Of a stretch of DNA of 46,124 bases, positions 11,608-21,454 are shown piece after piece (positions within the stretch are counted from its first letter, which is position 1; every line of letters begins with the position of its first letter). Both the position numbers and the translations under genes were made by a program. Location: positions 1-46,124 of the forward strand of contig JANBPK010001518.1 in NCBI GenBank assembly GCA_027579435.1, given 5' to 3'. Origin of the DNA: Candolleomyces eurysporus. Taxonomy: Eukaryota; Basidiomycota; Agaricomycetes; Agaricales; Psathyrellaceae. The notes below the pieces were generated by a model that worked only from the letters and a program-made list of their open reading frames with translations, was not told the DNA's origin and did no database searches.

Positions 11608-12250
11608 TTAGCGGCACATTTTGTGATACAGACTGGATAAATAGATGCTTACCTCCCTGGAACTACCGCTGGTAGATGTTCCATTTAAGTCAGACTGGCT
11701 TGGGCGAAGGTCAAAAGCCGTTCGGGACAAATCCTTGCGCATCGCTTTCCCTTGTAGACCTGTGGCGTACGAACTGGAGTCCACCGGTATTGTAGCGAAC
11801 CAAAAAGAATACGGACGACAACACAGAAAATGGGCCAAGCATAGAGGGTCGCGACGAGACCAACGGTTATACGACTGGCAGAATTTAGTTGAACAAGATG
11901 GAATGGCAGGTAGCGCGATACCACTTACCTTGACGTTGCCTCTGGTCCACCCAAGCTTGAGGAAGCCATCAGCCAAATGGAATATGGGACCCAGTATGAG
12001 CCTGAACTCACCTCCCACCAAGAGATATCGTTGTGTGCATTTCATAGTCAATCACAAGTCATTGCGTTGACTTGTACTTGGGCCAACTAGACTTGCTGGG
12101 CCGTAAAGCGCAATGGCACCACTTAATCCTTAGGCTTAATTGAGGTGAGAAACGTCATAGTCGAAAAAAAAACTAATCTAAGGGAATTGGGGTTGGGCGT
12201 AGGTAGTAGATACGGCAGCAGGAGAACTCATTCTGGAAGCTAGTTGCAGG
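11608..12250 (-). pseudogene. Partner element X, copy upstream of GTPase D
   Basis: This minus-strand homolog of 3916-4690 contains the conserved 17-codon frame MSSPAAVSTTYAQPQFP (about 12170-12224), a short exon-like piece (TTGGGTGGACCAGAGGC) ending in a GTAAGTGG donor and a longer block with a hydrophobic stretch and SDLNGTSTSGSSRE before GTAAGC. An opposite-strand frame (11645-12070) is open for 141 codons, so the coding strand is not settled. The product is not recognised. Confidence 0.4.
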
Positions 12251-12592
12251 GACACGCCTGCGAGGAGCACTGCCAAGCAAAGTTACCGTCAGCAAAAATT
12301 CAGATCGGATGTTCATTGAAAACGAGTGCTCACTGTCCATCTGCCCCTAAAAATGCACCGGCATTTGAAAACTTCCTTGCCCACGAGGGTCCTAGCGATG
12401 TAGTCAAACGCCGTGTGCGTGTCTCGCAGGATATCGACAATAAGAGGTTCATCGTTTCACCCGACGCTTCTCATCCACTATCAGCAGTTAGACGACAATC
12501 GTGCAGCTGGGTTGCGAACAGACTCACATAATTAATACCTAAGGCTTTGTCCGCTTTACTCCCTAAGATGGGGTCCACGGCAGGAGAAATGT

Positions 12593-12960
12593 TCAGCGCT
12601 CCAAATTTGAAAAAGGTGNAGGGTAGATAGAGAGTCTTCGTGCACGAGGATGACAAGCATATACGGCCGGTAGCTCTGGGGAATCCCCAGTATCAGACTC
12701 CTCCGAGGCTATTGACAAACTCCGGGACGAATGTCGAGTTGGAGAGGTGATCGTCGTCTTCGGGCAGGGGGAACGGCTTTGGACACCTAATTTGTTGGTC
12801 ATACGGACTATCGGCGTTGTTGCTGAAAGCGACGCATGGTGTTCAGTGATGTCGAGCACGGTCTGCACCAGGCAGCGACGAGCAAACGGGCGAGACAAAC
12901 TCGACAGTGCGCGAACAAGAGCAACGGACCTAGCAAGGCACAAACACACCACAACACACT
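12593..12960 (-). repeat. Inverted duplicate of 18260-18530, relic small gene
   Basis: On the minus strand the word GTGCTCGACATCACTGAACA matches CGCTCGACATCACCAAACA at 18368 on +. Both sit in a frame reading QT(V/A)LDIT(E/K)HH with similar downstream words (GGTGTCCAAAGCCG against GGTGTTCAACCCCG). The two copies lie at the outer sides of the unit that holds GTPase E. No intact common protein is obvious, and the N at 12619 lies within this copy. Confidence 0.4.
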
Positions 12961-13287
12961 CTTACTCCTACCAACACCCTTTCTAGTCGATATCGCATTC
13001 TCAAGAGCCATTGGCAATGTGATACACCAAGAGCTTAAATTTTTACGAAGTCCTTGAAAATTTAGCCCACGTTGTTGGCGAGGGGACGGAATTTACTACT
13101 CGTTGTAGGGAGAGGGCGCCTTCGCTCATTGTGTCGCTGAGGGTTGTTTCCAGCGCTCTCGCGCTCAGAGTATGTGATACATATGGTGTGTCATTCCTTC
13201 GAATACATAAAATTGTTATCCTACCCGATACACATACCTATTCACTCAAGTCTCGTTCTCCGGTAAACGTCAACGGCGGAATCTTGA
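12961..13287. repeat. 3' flank of copy E, duplicated at copy D
   Basis: Bases 13190-13287 match 8505-8610 beyond the stop codon of copy D (TTCGAATACAT, TATTCACTCA, TTCTCCGG). Farther out the GCGCTC..CAGAGTATGTGATAC word also occurs after copies A and B. No gene seen. Confidence 0.5.
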
Positions 13288-15310
13288 TCAATCACACCCC
13301 TCCATGACCCAAACCTCATCGTTTCCGTGGCACTGATTGAACACACTGATCATATCTCCACTTTTGCGCCTTCCGCTCTGGACAGAAATGACCCTTTCGT
13401 TGCTTGACACGGACTCATTGTGAAAGTGAATTCTAAAGATCGGAACCGGTCAGAGTTGGAAAGTTGGAATCACAGCCCTGGTCAGAGGATGGAGGAGAAA
13501 TCTGACGCTTATAGCTCACCGGAATTGGGAGTCGTGGCCCTCGACACGACCAGTGCACCATAAAGTTGGAGTCGAAGTTTCGCGCACTGTGATCTCATCG
13601 CCTCCCCATATCCCTCCTCGGCCTGCGGCGTACAAATACTTGCCGCTGCTTACTGATTGAATTGTCCATAGAATGCACTTCCCAGACATGCCTTCGCTGT
13701 GGAATTTCCACTTTTGCGAGTTAGCCAAGAGACGACACCCAGCGGGAGCTTCCGTTGACAATGACTCACCTGCTGACGAGCTCTTCCTCGGGCCAATCGG
13801 GTTTCCATGATAACTAGAGGTTTCGTTCGTCAAACCATGTGATAAGAAGTTCAGCAGCAAGTACTCACGACGTTCCTCGTTTTGATCAAGAGTCGCGTAG
13901 TAGGATTCATGTTCCTGGTTGAACATGGCATAAGACCGGCCGGAGACGATGACACCATGCCTGGGGCTATGAGAGGGACGAGAGCGACTGGGAGATATCG
14001 GCATGCTCCTCATTCTCTCCTCAAAGTCCGCCGTCTCCTGCATTCGAAGTCGTTCGTTGGCGTCTAGATGCTGGCGCAACCTATCTTCAGCTGCCCGGGC
14101 CTCTCTCCGGCCTCTCTCCTCCACCTCACGCAGAGCTTGCTCACGTTTCCTCTCAGCTTCGGCGAATTGCTCTTGGAGTAACTGGTACTGCCTCGCTTGA
14201 TTGCGTTTCTCCTCTTCCAATTTCTCTAACAGTTTACGAATCCTCTCGGCTTCTTCGAGCTGCTCCTTACGCGTCTCTTCGTCTCTCTCGCGCCTCGCCT
14301 CTTCCGCCGCCTCGAATTGCTCTTTCAGCTTTCGTTCGTATTGTTGAGCGAGTAGCGCCAGCTTATCGTCGAGAGCCATTCCCGCACCTGTTTCAGTGAT
14401 GGGCTTGTGCTGGTCGACTATTTCTGTCTGGATCGACAACGCTATCGGATGGTTCTTCAGGATCCGACGCAGAATTTCATGCGCACTGTCCACTGTATCC
14501 TTCTTATGGTGCATCATCACGGCGCCTTTGGCCATCGCGGGTTTGAAGAAATCGTCTAAGCCGACGAGCTCGTCTACTCGACGAAGGCCTTCCTCTTCTG
14601 TGGGGAGGCGGGACCACATGTTGGTCACTATGACGACATTCTTGAGGGAAGTGTCTCCGCATAACTTGCGGAAGATGCCAAAGTTGGTTTTGGCGAGGCC
14701 ACCAACACGGAGGTCGGAGATCCGGTAGACATAGATGATTCCGTGGAGGGTTCGGCCTTTACGGTATCTGGAGGAAGGGAATTGATATTCATGAATGACT
14801 GACAGCTCTGAAGTTCATGTACCACGTACTGTTTCTCCAGCTCGAACGCGATAATCCTCAGGATTTCAGTTTCACTCTTGTTCGTATCGTCGAAACCTGG
14901 AGTATCGAACAAGACAATTCGACGACCGCCCAGATCGAACGTGTCCGCGCGTTCAACGACATCCGTGCACGACTGGATCGAGTGCCCGACTTGGAGTTTG
15001 TTGGGTGATTGGGTGGCTAGGTTGATGAACTATCGACAAGTATAAGGTAGCCTGAGTTGCTGATGAAAGAAGATCATACGAGGAGACCTACAGTAGATTT
15101 TCCGCTCCCAGTCAGGCCCATCACGCTGGTGACGGAAAGTTGGTCAAGTGCGTGAGTTTCATGGAGCCTAAGTAGTCGGTGAGCGAGAAGGATACTAACG
15201 CAATGAGCACATCCTGTATAAGCGCATTAAGTTTCAGTTATGACGGTTCGCAGTGAGATCAATTTACCTCGTCCAAAAGGACAGGCGATTCCGCTGGTTT
15301 CTCTGCCATT
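13288..15310 (-). CDS. AIG1-like GTPase with coiled coil and beta-trefoil, copy E
   Basis: The exons on the minus strand are 15268-15310, 15200-15213 (microexon), 15092-15125, 14830-15029, 13869-14767, 13770-13813, 13520-13710 and 13288-13432. From the microexon onward every phase fits. Exon 1 is 43 nt, one base too long, so the start MAEK leads out of frame: either an extra A in the AAAA run at 15298-15301, a real frameshift or another start. With one base less the product is 522 residues. G1 GLTGSGKST, G3 DTPGFDDT and G4-like TNMW are intact. The coiled coil is followed by a trefoil with SGKYLYAAGR, TPTLWC and a final EVWVMEGCD. It lies divergent from copy F. Confidence 0.75.
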
Positions 15311-16283
15311 GTACAGAGGCGTAAGTTCAATCGGGGTCTGATCAAGGAGGGCAAGAGACAAAGGAGCGGGTAGCGCTTCAGTCGCACTGGCGCACGAGCC
15401 TGCTCTTGATATATCTTTCGGATGAAGCGCTGAGGGTGTCACCTGTTGTCCCCGAAACGTGCTCCCTACCGGGAAATGAGCCTCGATGCGCAAACGAGGC
15501 AGGTGATTAAGCAGATTCAATTCTATGTGACGCATGTTGTCGCCCGGAGATTTCTTGGTGAAGGGTGAAGTGAGATTTGTATGATAATCACCTCATGCTT
15601 TATGCGCGTAGAATTGGTTCTATCATATTTGGGACAGATATGCCTGTTTGTGGCTTCTATTGAATGCGACTCTTGGTTCGAAATAGAAATTTCGGGTGAG
15701 CGAGCAAGTACGGAACCTCATTGGTGAGCGAGAGAGATACCGACGCGATGAGCATAACCTGTACAAGCACAATGAGCATCAGTCATGACGATTGCAACGG
15801 TAGCTACATAACTCGTCCGATAGGTCGATATCCTGTTTGATGGTATTATCCGCCATTTTAGACCATAACTTCATTTACGGCCTAATTAACGAAAAGGAAG
15901 AGACAGTGGAGCGGGTGGCGTCTCAGTCACAACATTCGGATGAAGCGTGTTTTTTCACCTGTTGTTCCCAAACCGTGCCTTCCGAGATCTAGATGAATCC
16001 CGACGCACACATGAGACATGAGGGAGGTGTCTAACGCCTAGTTGGAGCTTTCCAGTCAGTGGAGGGCAAAGGATGAAGGTGAACGGTATGATAATGACCG
16101 ATGTTTAGCATGCGTAGAATTGGTTGGATGTCTATCGTATTTGGGATGTGTACGCTGGCCGCCGTGTCGATTCTGGTGGCCTGTTTGCGGCTTCTATTGT
16201 TAATGCGACTCTTTGTCATCGATCATTAATTTCTGAACGGGAGCACAGAGCCCAACATGAGAAGGCTAAGACGATCGATTTCA
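15311..16283 (-). pseudogene. Leader of copy E plus an orphan leader further upstream
   Basis: The leader 15311-15540 is closely related to the one of copy D. Upstream, an ATG at 15856 (minus) opens MADNTIKQDI, and a microexon-like 14-mer (15745-15758, GTTATGCTCATCGC) is flanked by ACAG and GTCGGT. There is no P-loop exon after it, so this is a third orphan 5' module. Bases 15870-16283 hold repeated flank with no supported gene. Confidence 0.5.
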
Positions 16284-16720
16284 TCATCGGAACGTATTGT
16301 GATACGCCCTAGGTAAATAGATGCCTACCTCTCTAGAACTACCGATGGCAGATGTTCCGTTAAGGTCAAACTGGCTCGGAGCAAAGGCCACCAAGCCGTT
16401 TGGGACAGATCCTTGCGTATCAACTTTCGTCATAGATTTGGGGCGTACAAATTGGGACCTACCGGTCTTGTATCGAACCAAAACGAATGCCAGAAGGACG
16501 GGTGGCAACGGGGAAAGGGCGTCAAATACAGAGATTCCTGTGAAGAGACTGACGGATATACGACTGACTCGGAGGAAGAGGAAATACTACTGACCTTGAC
16601 GACGCCTTCGCTCCATCTGAAATTCGAGAAGACATCAGAAAGATACAATTGGAGACCCAAGTATAACCTTTAGCTAACCTCCTACAGAGACGGCATTGTG
16701 TAAATTTCGGTTTAGTCAAT
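16284..16720 (-). pseudogene. Partner element X, copy upstream of GTPase E
   Basis: The minus-strand frame at 16284-16508 encodes a hydrophobic stretch (PPVLLAFVLVRY), then SQFVRPKS, VPNGLVAFAPSQ and LNGTSAIGSSRE ahead of a GTAGGC donor-like site, collinear with the blocks at 4430-4625 and 11640-11850. An upstream exon-like piece lies at about 16600-16625 between CAG and GTCAGT. It is probably a decayed multi-exon gene. The family is unknown. Confidence 0.4.
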
Positions 16721-16845
16721 CGCAAGCCGTGGTTCGATGGAGAGTCTAGTTTAGAGTGATTCCGTGTTTACAGGAACCAGGATTGGCCGTAGTATAATGG
16801 TCGTTTCGATCGGTAGAATTGCCCGCCTCAACTCAGGATGTGCAG

Positions 16846-17606
16846 TTAGAGGATCGAGGCTGATAGGGTTGCGAGTGCAGTTCGGATAAATTGGGGTGTC
16901 GGATTGTCCAATGGCTTGATAGACTGAGGTATTTGAATGGGTTTCAGGCGGTAGATCAAATCAACAGTCGGCATGTAGGAAGATGGATAAGGTAGGGAAG
17001 GATTACTCATAGCGGTAGGGATGTTCGGCCAAACGGCAAAGATGATNGGGGGGAAGCAGAAAAAGGGTAGCGCAGAATATGGATGCCAAAGAGAGGAAGC
17101 GGAATGAGCGTGACCAAGGAGTCTTGGCGGTCGCGACAGGGTAGATCCAGCTTCTGACGGATGCGTGGAGAGGGAAAGTGGAAGATGGGGAAAGGTGGAA
17201 GCGATGATAATTCCGGTTCTACGTCAGCGCAAGCGTACGAGAATAGGTATAAGTGTATTGACAGATGCCTTTCCAGCCATAGGGAGGTGAGCTGGATGAA
17301 ACACCGTTAAACAGGAAGCCCTTTGCATGGGCATAGATGACGCAGATAAACAACGCCAGGTTGGCAAGGATGACACGCTTCTCGGACGGTTAGAATTGCG
17401 TGTAAGAGGAAGGAGACTACAGAGCCACACAGAACGACGATGAGAAGTTGGAAAAGGGCTGCTCGTGACAGGAAGGGAAGAAGCACGCGAAAATAGTCTA
17501 GGAATCTCTGGTCAGGCTCTGTCAAGCTCTGGAAGCTCAACCTTGATGAGTCGAGGGCAAGAAGGAACCGAAATACATTCCAAGTTACTCTCCCTACTGG
17601 CCCCAA
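16846..17606 (-). CDS. Putative multi-pass membrane protein (5' end uncertain)
   Basis: Three exons fit on the minus strand: 17421-17606 (and perhaps some codons further up), 17223-17377 and 16846-17153. The introns are 43 nt (with a TTCTAAC branch site) and 69 nt. Dropping the N at 17047 keeps the last exon open to TAA and gives about 215 residues. Hydrophobic segments are LFQLLIVVLCGS joined to VILANLALFICVIYAHA, and FLSLASIFCATLFLLPP with IIFAVWP. The C-terminus is polar and proline-rich. No ATG precedes the first exon in frame before a stop, so a first exon is missing or lies beyond 17606. I do not recognise the family. It lies inside the GTPase array but shows no homology to it. Confidence 0.5.
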
Positions 17607-18240
17607 TGCCCAATGGTTAATCCCCTTTGATAGTCTAGGCGGGGTGCAGATGGGACTCTTAGCACTATGGGGCGGTAGCTGGGACGGACATTATGCAGTA
17701 TCAAGGTGAGAGCTCGGGCTCTATGGCCTGTTCGATCTAGGCGTGGATACATTGCTCCTGATTACGCTGCCTGAGCCAAAGGCAATGGAGCGTTTCTAGA
17801 AGAAGAAAAATTATAAGAATTATGAGCGACGTATTGAAAATAGTGTGAACACTCACCCTGCGACCACCATTCAACAGGGCATCCAAGGGCATTGGTTATT
17901 GTGGTGGTCAGGGTTAAGACAGTGAGCTTATCACACTGCTCGGAGCTTCTTGTAGTGATCGCGGTGAGCTATATACCCTTTTCTCGAAGGATAAATTGCG
18001 CAAGTATAGTATGGCGTGCAATTGGCCGAGCATTGGGAAAGGAGGCAATTCAAGGCAAGCAACCTAGTCTGACGCCGTTTCGCCTCTCCAGGAGGCGATA
18101 TACACCCTCGTGCTCAATACCTAACACCCTATAGCGTAGAGGGTGCTCTCCGGAAGTATCGTCGACATTTCGAGGTGCTGTACCGAGGACTCTGTGGAGT
18201 GCGATATTGTCTTTGAAGTTTGCATTGGCCATGGTTGTAG
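17607..18240. other. Intergenic between membrane-protein gene and duplicate segment
   Basis: No gene supported. It contains the second copy of the dispersed element GCTGCCTGAGCCAAAGGCAA (17766-17785, also near 1290) and GT-rich low-complexity sequence. Confidence 0.4.
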
Positions 18241-18259
18241 AAAAGGATGTGTGTTGTGG

Positions 18260-18530
18260 TGTGTTTGTCCGTGCCGAAGCCTGGTCTGCAGTCACACTTG
18301 TTGCGCTTGTTCGCGCTGTTGAGTTTGTCTACCTCGCCTCTTTGCTCGTTGCTGCCTCGTGCAGACCGCGCTCGACATCACCAAACACCATGGAGGCAGC
18401 GACCACAATGATTGCCGTCGTCGCTTCCAACAACAAACCAGGTGTTCAACCCCGCTCAATGGTCGTCTTCGGAGCCTCAGGCTCGGAAGACTTAACACTG
18501 AAGAATTTCCAGGGCCGTCCGCTATAATAC
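18260..18530 (+). repeat. Inverted duplicate of 12593-12960
   Basis: An ATG at 18390 begins a 45-codon frame (MEAATTMIAVVASNNKPG) ending in TAA at 18525-18527. The upstream part is homologous in inverted orientation to the minus strand at 12836-12960. It may be a remnant of a short gene flanking each GTPase unit, but one pair of copies is too little to decide. Confidence 0.35.
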
Positions 18531-18659
18531 ACTTATTCAACTTATACTCGTATGCGACTCCCAGGTCTCCCAACTTCATGGACCAGCGACCATCTTCGTA
18601 TTCAGTACGAGCGAATGTGCTACGGCGCCAATCTTGGTTCTGATCAGCCCAAAATAAAT

Positions 18660-18900
18660 TACTTTGAAACTGGGTCTCGTCGCAGGTATCTTTATGCTTG
18701 ACGCATTTGCCCTACTGTCATTTGTTCCCCTGGCATTATTTTTGGGGTGGTGGACTCCAATTCGTACGTCGCAAGTCTATGACGGAAGCCGGTGCGCAAG
18801 GGTATGTCCCCAACAGCTTTGTGACGCTGGCTCCAAGCCAGGCTCTTCAATTGATCACCTGCCAGCGGTAGCTCCGGGGAGGTAAGCGTCTATCTAGGTC
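18660..18900 (+). pseudogene. Partner element X, copy upstream of GTPase F
   Basis: A frame from 18664 encodes a hydrophobic stretch (AFALLSFVPLALFLGWW) and then PIRTSQVYDGSRCARVC. An alternative frame gives the family words QFVRRKSM and QGYVPNSFVTLAPSQ. The two frames overlap, as in the other copies, and a GTAAGC donor-like site follows. It lies about 550 bases before copy F on the same strand. Confidence 0.35.
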
Positions 18901-19454
18901 ATATCACAGTATGTCCCACTAATGAAATCGATGGCCTTGGCCTTCTCGTGTTGGGCTCTACGCTCCCGTTCGGATGACAATCATAAGGCTTGGACCAAGA
19001 GTCGCGTTCAGTAAAAGTCGCAAACAGGCAACCAGCTCACATGCACCAAATTCCATAGGCATTCAATCGACTCTAGCTCGTGTCAAACATGAGGCCATTT
19101 CTTTCAGATTTCCAGGTACCAACGGGGAGGCTGCCTAATAAGCTTCCCTGATTGTAGCGTATCGCCGGCGCCTTAACACCTGCCACGCTTTTACCTCGAG
19201 GAAAGCAAGTGACCACTCACCACATCACAAATCACATCGATATTTTATTGAATCCAGACAGTGCCTGCCTCATGTGTGCATCGAGGTTTATCTACCTGAA
19301 GCAAACACATTGCAAGTATGACAAGAGCTGTGCAAAGGATGGACTCGGCGTCTCGACGACTGGATGGTATATCTATGACTCGCAGGTGACATCGGCTCCC
19401 TGACCTCTTCCCTCTCCCAACTCAGACGTCGATTAAGTTTAAAGATTCTCCACT

Positions 19455-21454
19455 ATGACAGATACCGTCAGACAGGGCATTAACCCTACAAACAATGTAC
19501 GCCGCTTCCAACAATTGTCTTGATTGATACTCAATGGGTTTTGTACAGGATGTGCTCATAGCGTCAGTCTCTCCCTCGCTTATTGACTGTTCGTACTTGC
19601 TCAATCGCCCTGTCGACGCTCCACTACCAGCGTAATGGGCTTGACTGGGAGCGGAAAATCTGCCGTGAGTTTCCTCATATCTCCTTTCATGTTGTTCTCA
19701 CTACGCTTCCCCTCTGTTGACAGTTCATAAACCTAGCCACCCAATCACCCAACAAACTCCAAGTTGGGCACTCGATCCAGTCGTGCACGGATGCTGTTGA
19801 ACGCGCGGACACGTTCGAGCTGGACGGTCGTCGGATCGTCTTGTTCGATACTCCAGGCTTCGACGATACGAACAAGAGTGAAATCGAAATTCTGAGAATC
19901 ATCGCGTTCGAACTGGAGAAACAGTACGTGGGCGATTAATGTATGAACCTCAGAGTCACCAGCTATTCACGAATATTGATTCCTTAGATACCGTAAAGGC
20001 CAAACCCTGCACGGAATCATCTACGTTCACCGCATCTCCGATCTCCGCGTCGGTGGCCTTGCCAAAACCAACTTTGGTATCTTCCGCGGGCTCTGCGGAG
20101 ACCCCTTCCTCCGGAACGTTGTCATAATGACCAACATGTGGTCCCGACTCTCCACTGAAATGGAGGGCCATCGTCGAGTTGCAGAGCTCGCCAGCCTAGA
20201 CGATTTCTTCAAGCCCGCGATGGCCAGCGGCGCTGTGATGATGCACCACGCGAAGGATACGGTGGACAGTGCGCGTGCGGTTATTCGTCAGATCTTGAAA
20301 AACCATCCGATCGCTTTGGATATTCAGAAAGAAATTGTCGATCAGCACAAGGACATCACCCAAACAGGTGCTGGGATGGCTCTAGACAAGAAGCTGGCAG
20401 AGCTCGCTCACCGTTACGAGCTGAGGCTCAAAGCGCAGTTTGAGGCGGCAGAGGAGGCGAGGCATGAGAGGGACGAAGAAACAATGAAGGAACAGCTCGA
20501 GGAAGCTGAGAGGGTTCGTCAGCTGTTGGAGAAACTGGAAGAGGAGAAACGAGACCAAGCGAGACAGTACCAGTTGCTCCAAGAGAGATTCGCCAAGGTG
20601 GAACGCAAACGCGAGCAAGTCATCCATGAGGCGGAAGAACGAAGCCGCCCAGAGGTTCGAGCAGCTGAAGCTAGGTTGCGCCAGGGATCAGAGACCGCCG
20701 AACGACGCCGAGCTCAGGAGAAGGCCGAATTGGATGAGAGAATGAAGAATATGGCCGTATCTTCCCCCAGCTACTCTGCCCGCGTCGGTAATGAACGCAA
20801 CGCCGGCAAATTCAAGTATCGCACTATCGTCTCCGGCGAGACTTACACCCTGTACAATAAGAAGCACAAACTTTTTGCGACTCTCGAACCGGATAATAAA
20901 TACCGTGAGCATCTGCTTCCAACTCTTTGTGGATGGATCGGCATCTGATGAAAGATATTTCCAGTTCGCATGAGAGAATATTACGAAAAAGATTCTCGTC
21001 AACAGGTAAGCCTTTTTCTCACTGAAATATTGCCAAATCACGGATTCAAACAAACCAAAAAAGTGGGTATTCGAAAGCGACGATGGCGACAACTGGTCAA
21101 TCAAATCAGTCCGAACTGAGCAGTATGTTTGCCTCACAAGCCGAGGCACGCTCAGGGCACAGACGACCTCGTTTCCGACGTTCTGGCGCCTTTCCAAAAA
21201 ACTCCGCGTTCATCATGGATTCCGGTGAGTATCACTACCAGTATCGTTTCATGCCCAATTACCTCCTCTGTAAATTCTGACTGGAGCTGTGATTTTCCGC
21301 CTTTAGAATTAGCTCCAACAACTGGGACAAACACGACGGCCAAGTCATTTCGGTCGGCCGACCCATCAGTCAATACGAGCAAAAGGGAGCAAGGATCAAC
21401 CTCTACGATGAGCTCGGAGGAAATGAAGAGATTTGGATCATCGAGAAGCCCTAG
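19455..21454 (+). CDS. AIG1-like GTPase with coiled coil and beta-trefoil, copy F
   Basis: A complete eight-exon model is 19455-19496, 19549-19562 (microexon), 19631-19664, 19724-19923, 19988-20904, 20965-21005, 21064-21224 and 21307-21454, all in phase, 518 residues. G1 is GLTGSGKSA at residues 22-30, DTPGFDDT starts at 72 and TNMW is at 145-148. The coiled coil spans about 245-365 and the beta-trefoil about 385-518 (SGETYTLYN, RQQWVFES, FPTFWR, final EIWIIEKP). The trefoil is the most diverged of the family while the GTPase part stays close to the others, as expected for a fast-changing sensor on a conserved motor. It needs no frame correction and is the best reference copy. Confidence 0.85.

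Noticed and set aside
11645..12070. 141-codon plus-strand frame opposite element X
   Set aside because: Its counterpart at 16321-16593 is shifted in frame after the first 20 codons. I could not decide the coding strand, so it is mentioned only within X.
13882..14200. Plus-strand frames inside GTPase copies D and E
   Set aside because: They are the antisense of the Glu/Arg-rich coiled coil, which by composition reads as Leu/Ser-rich open frames.
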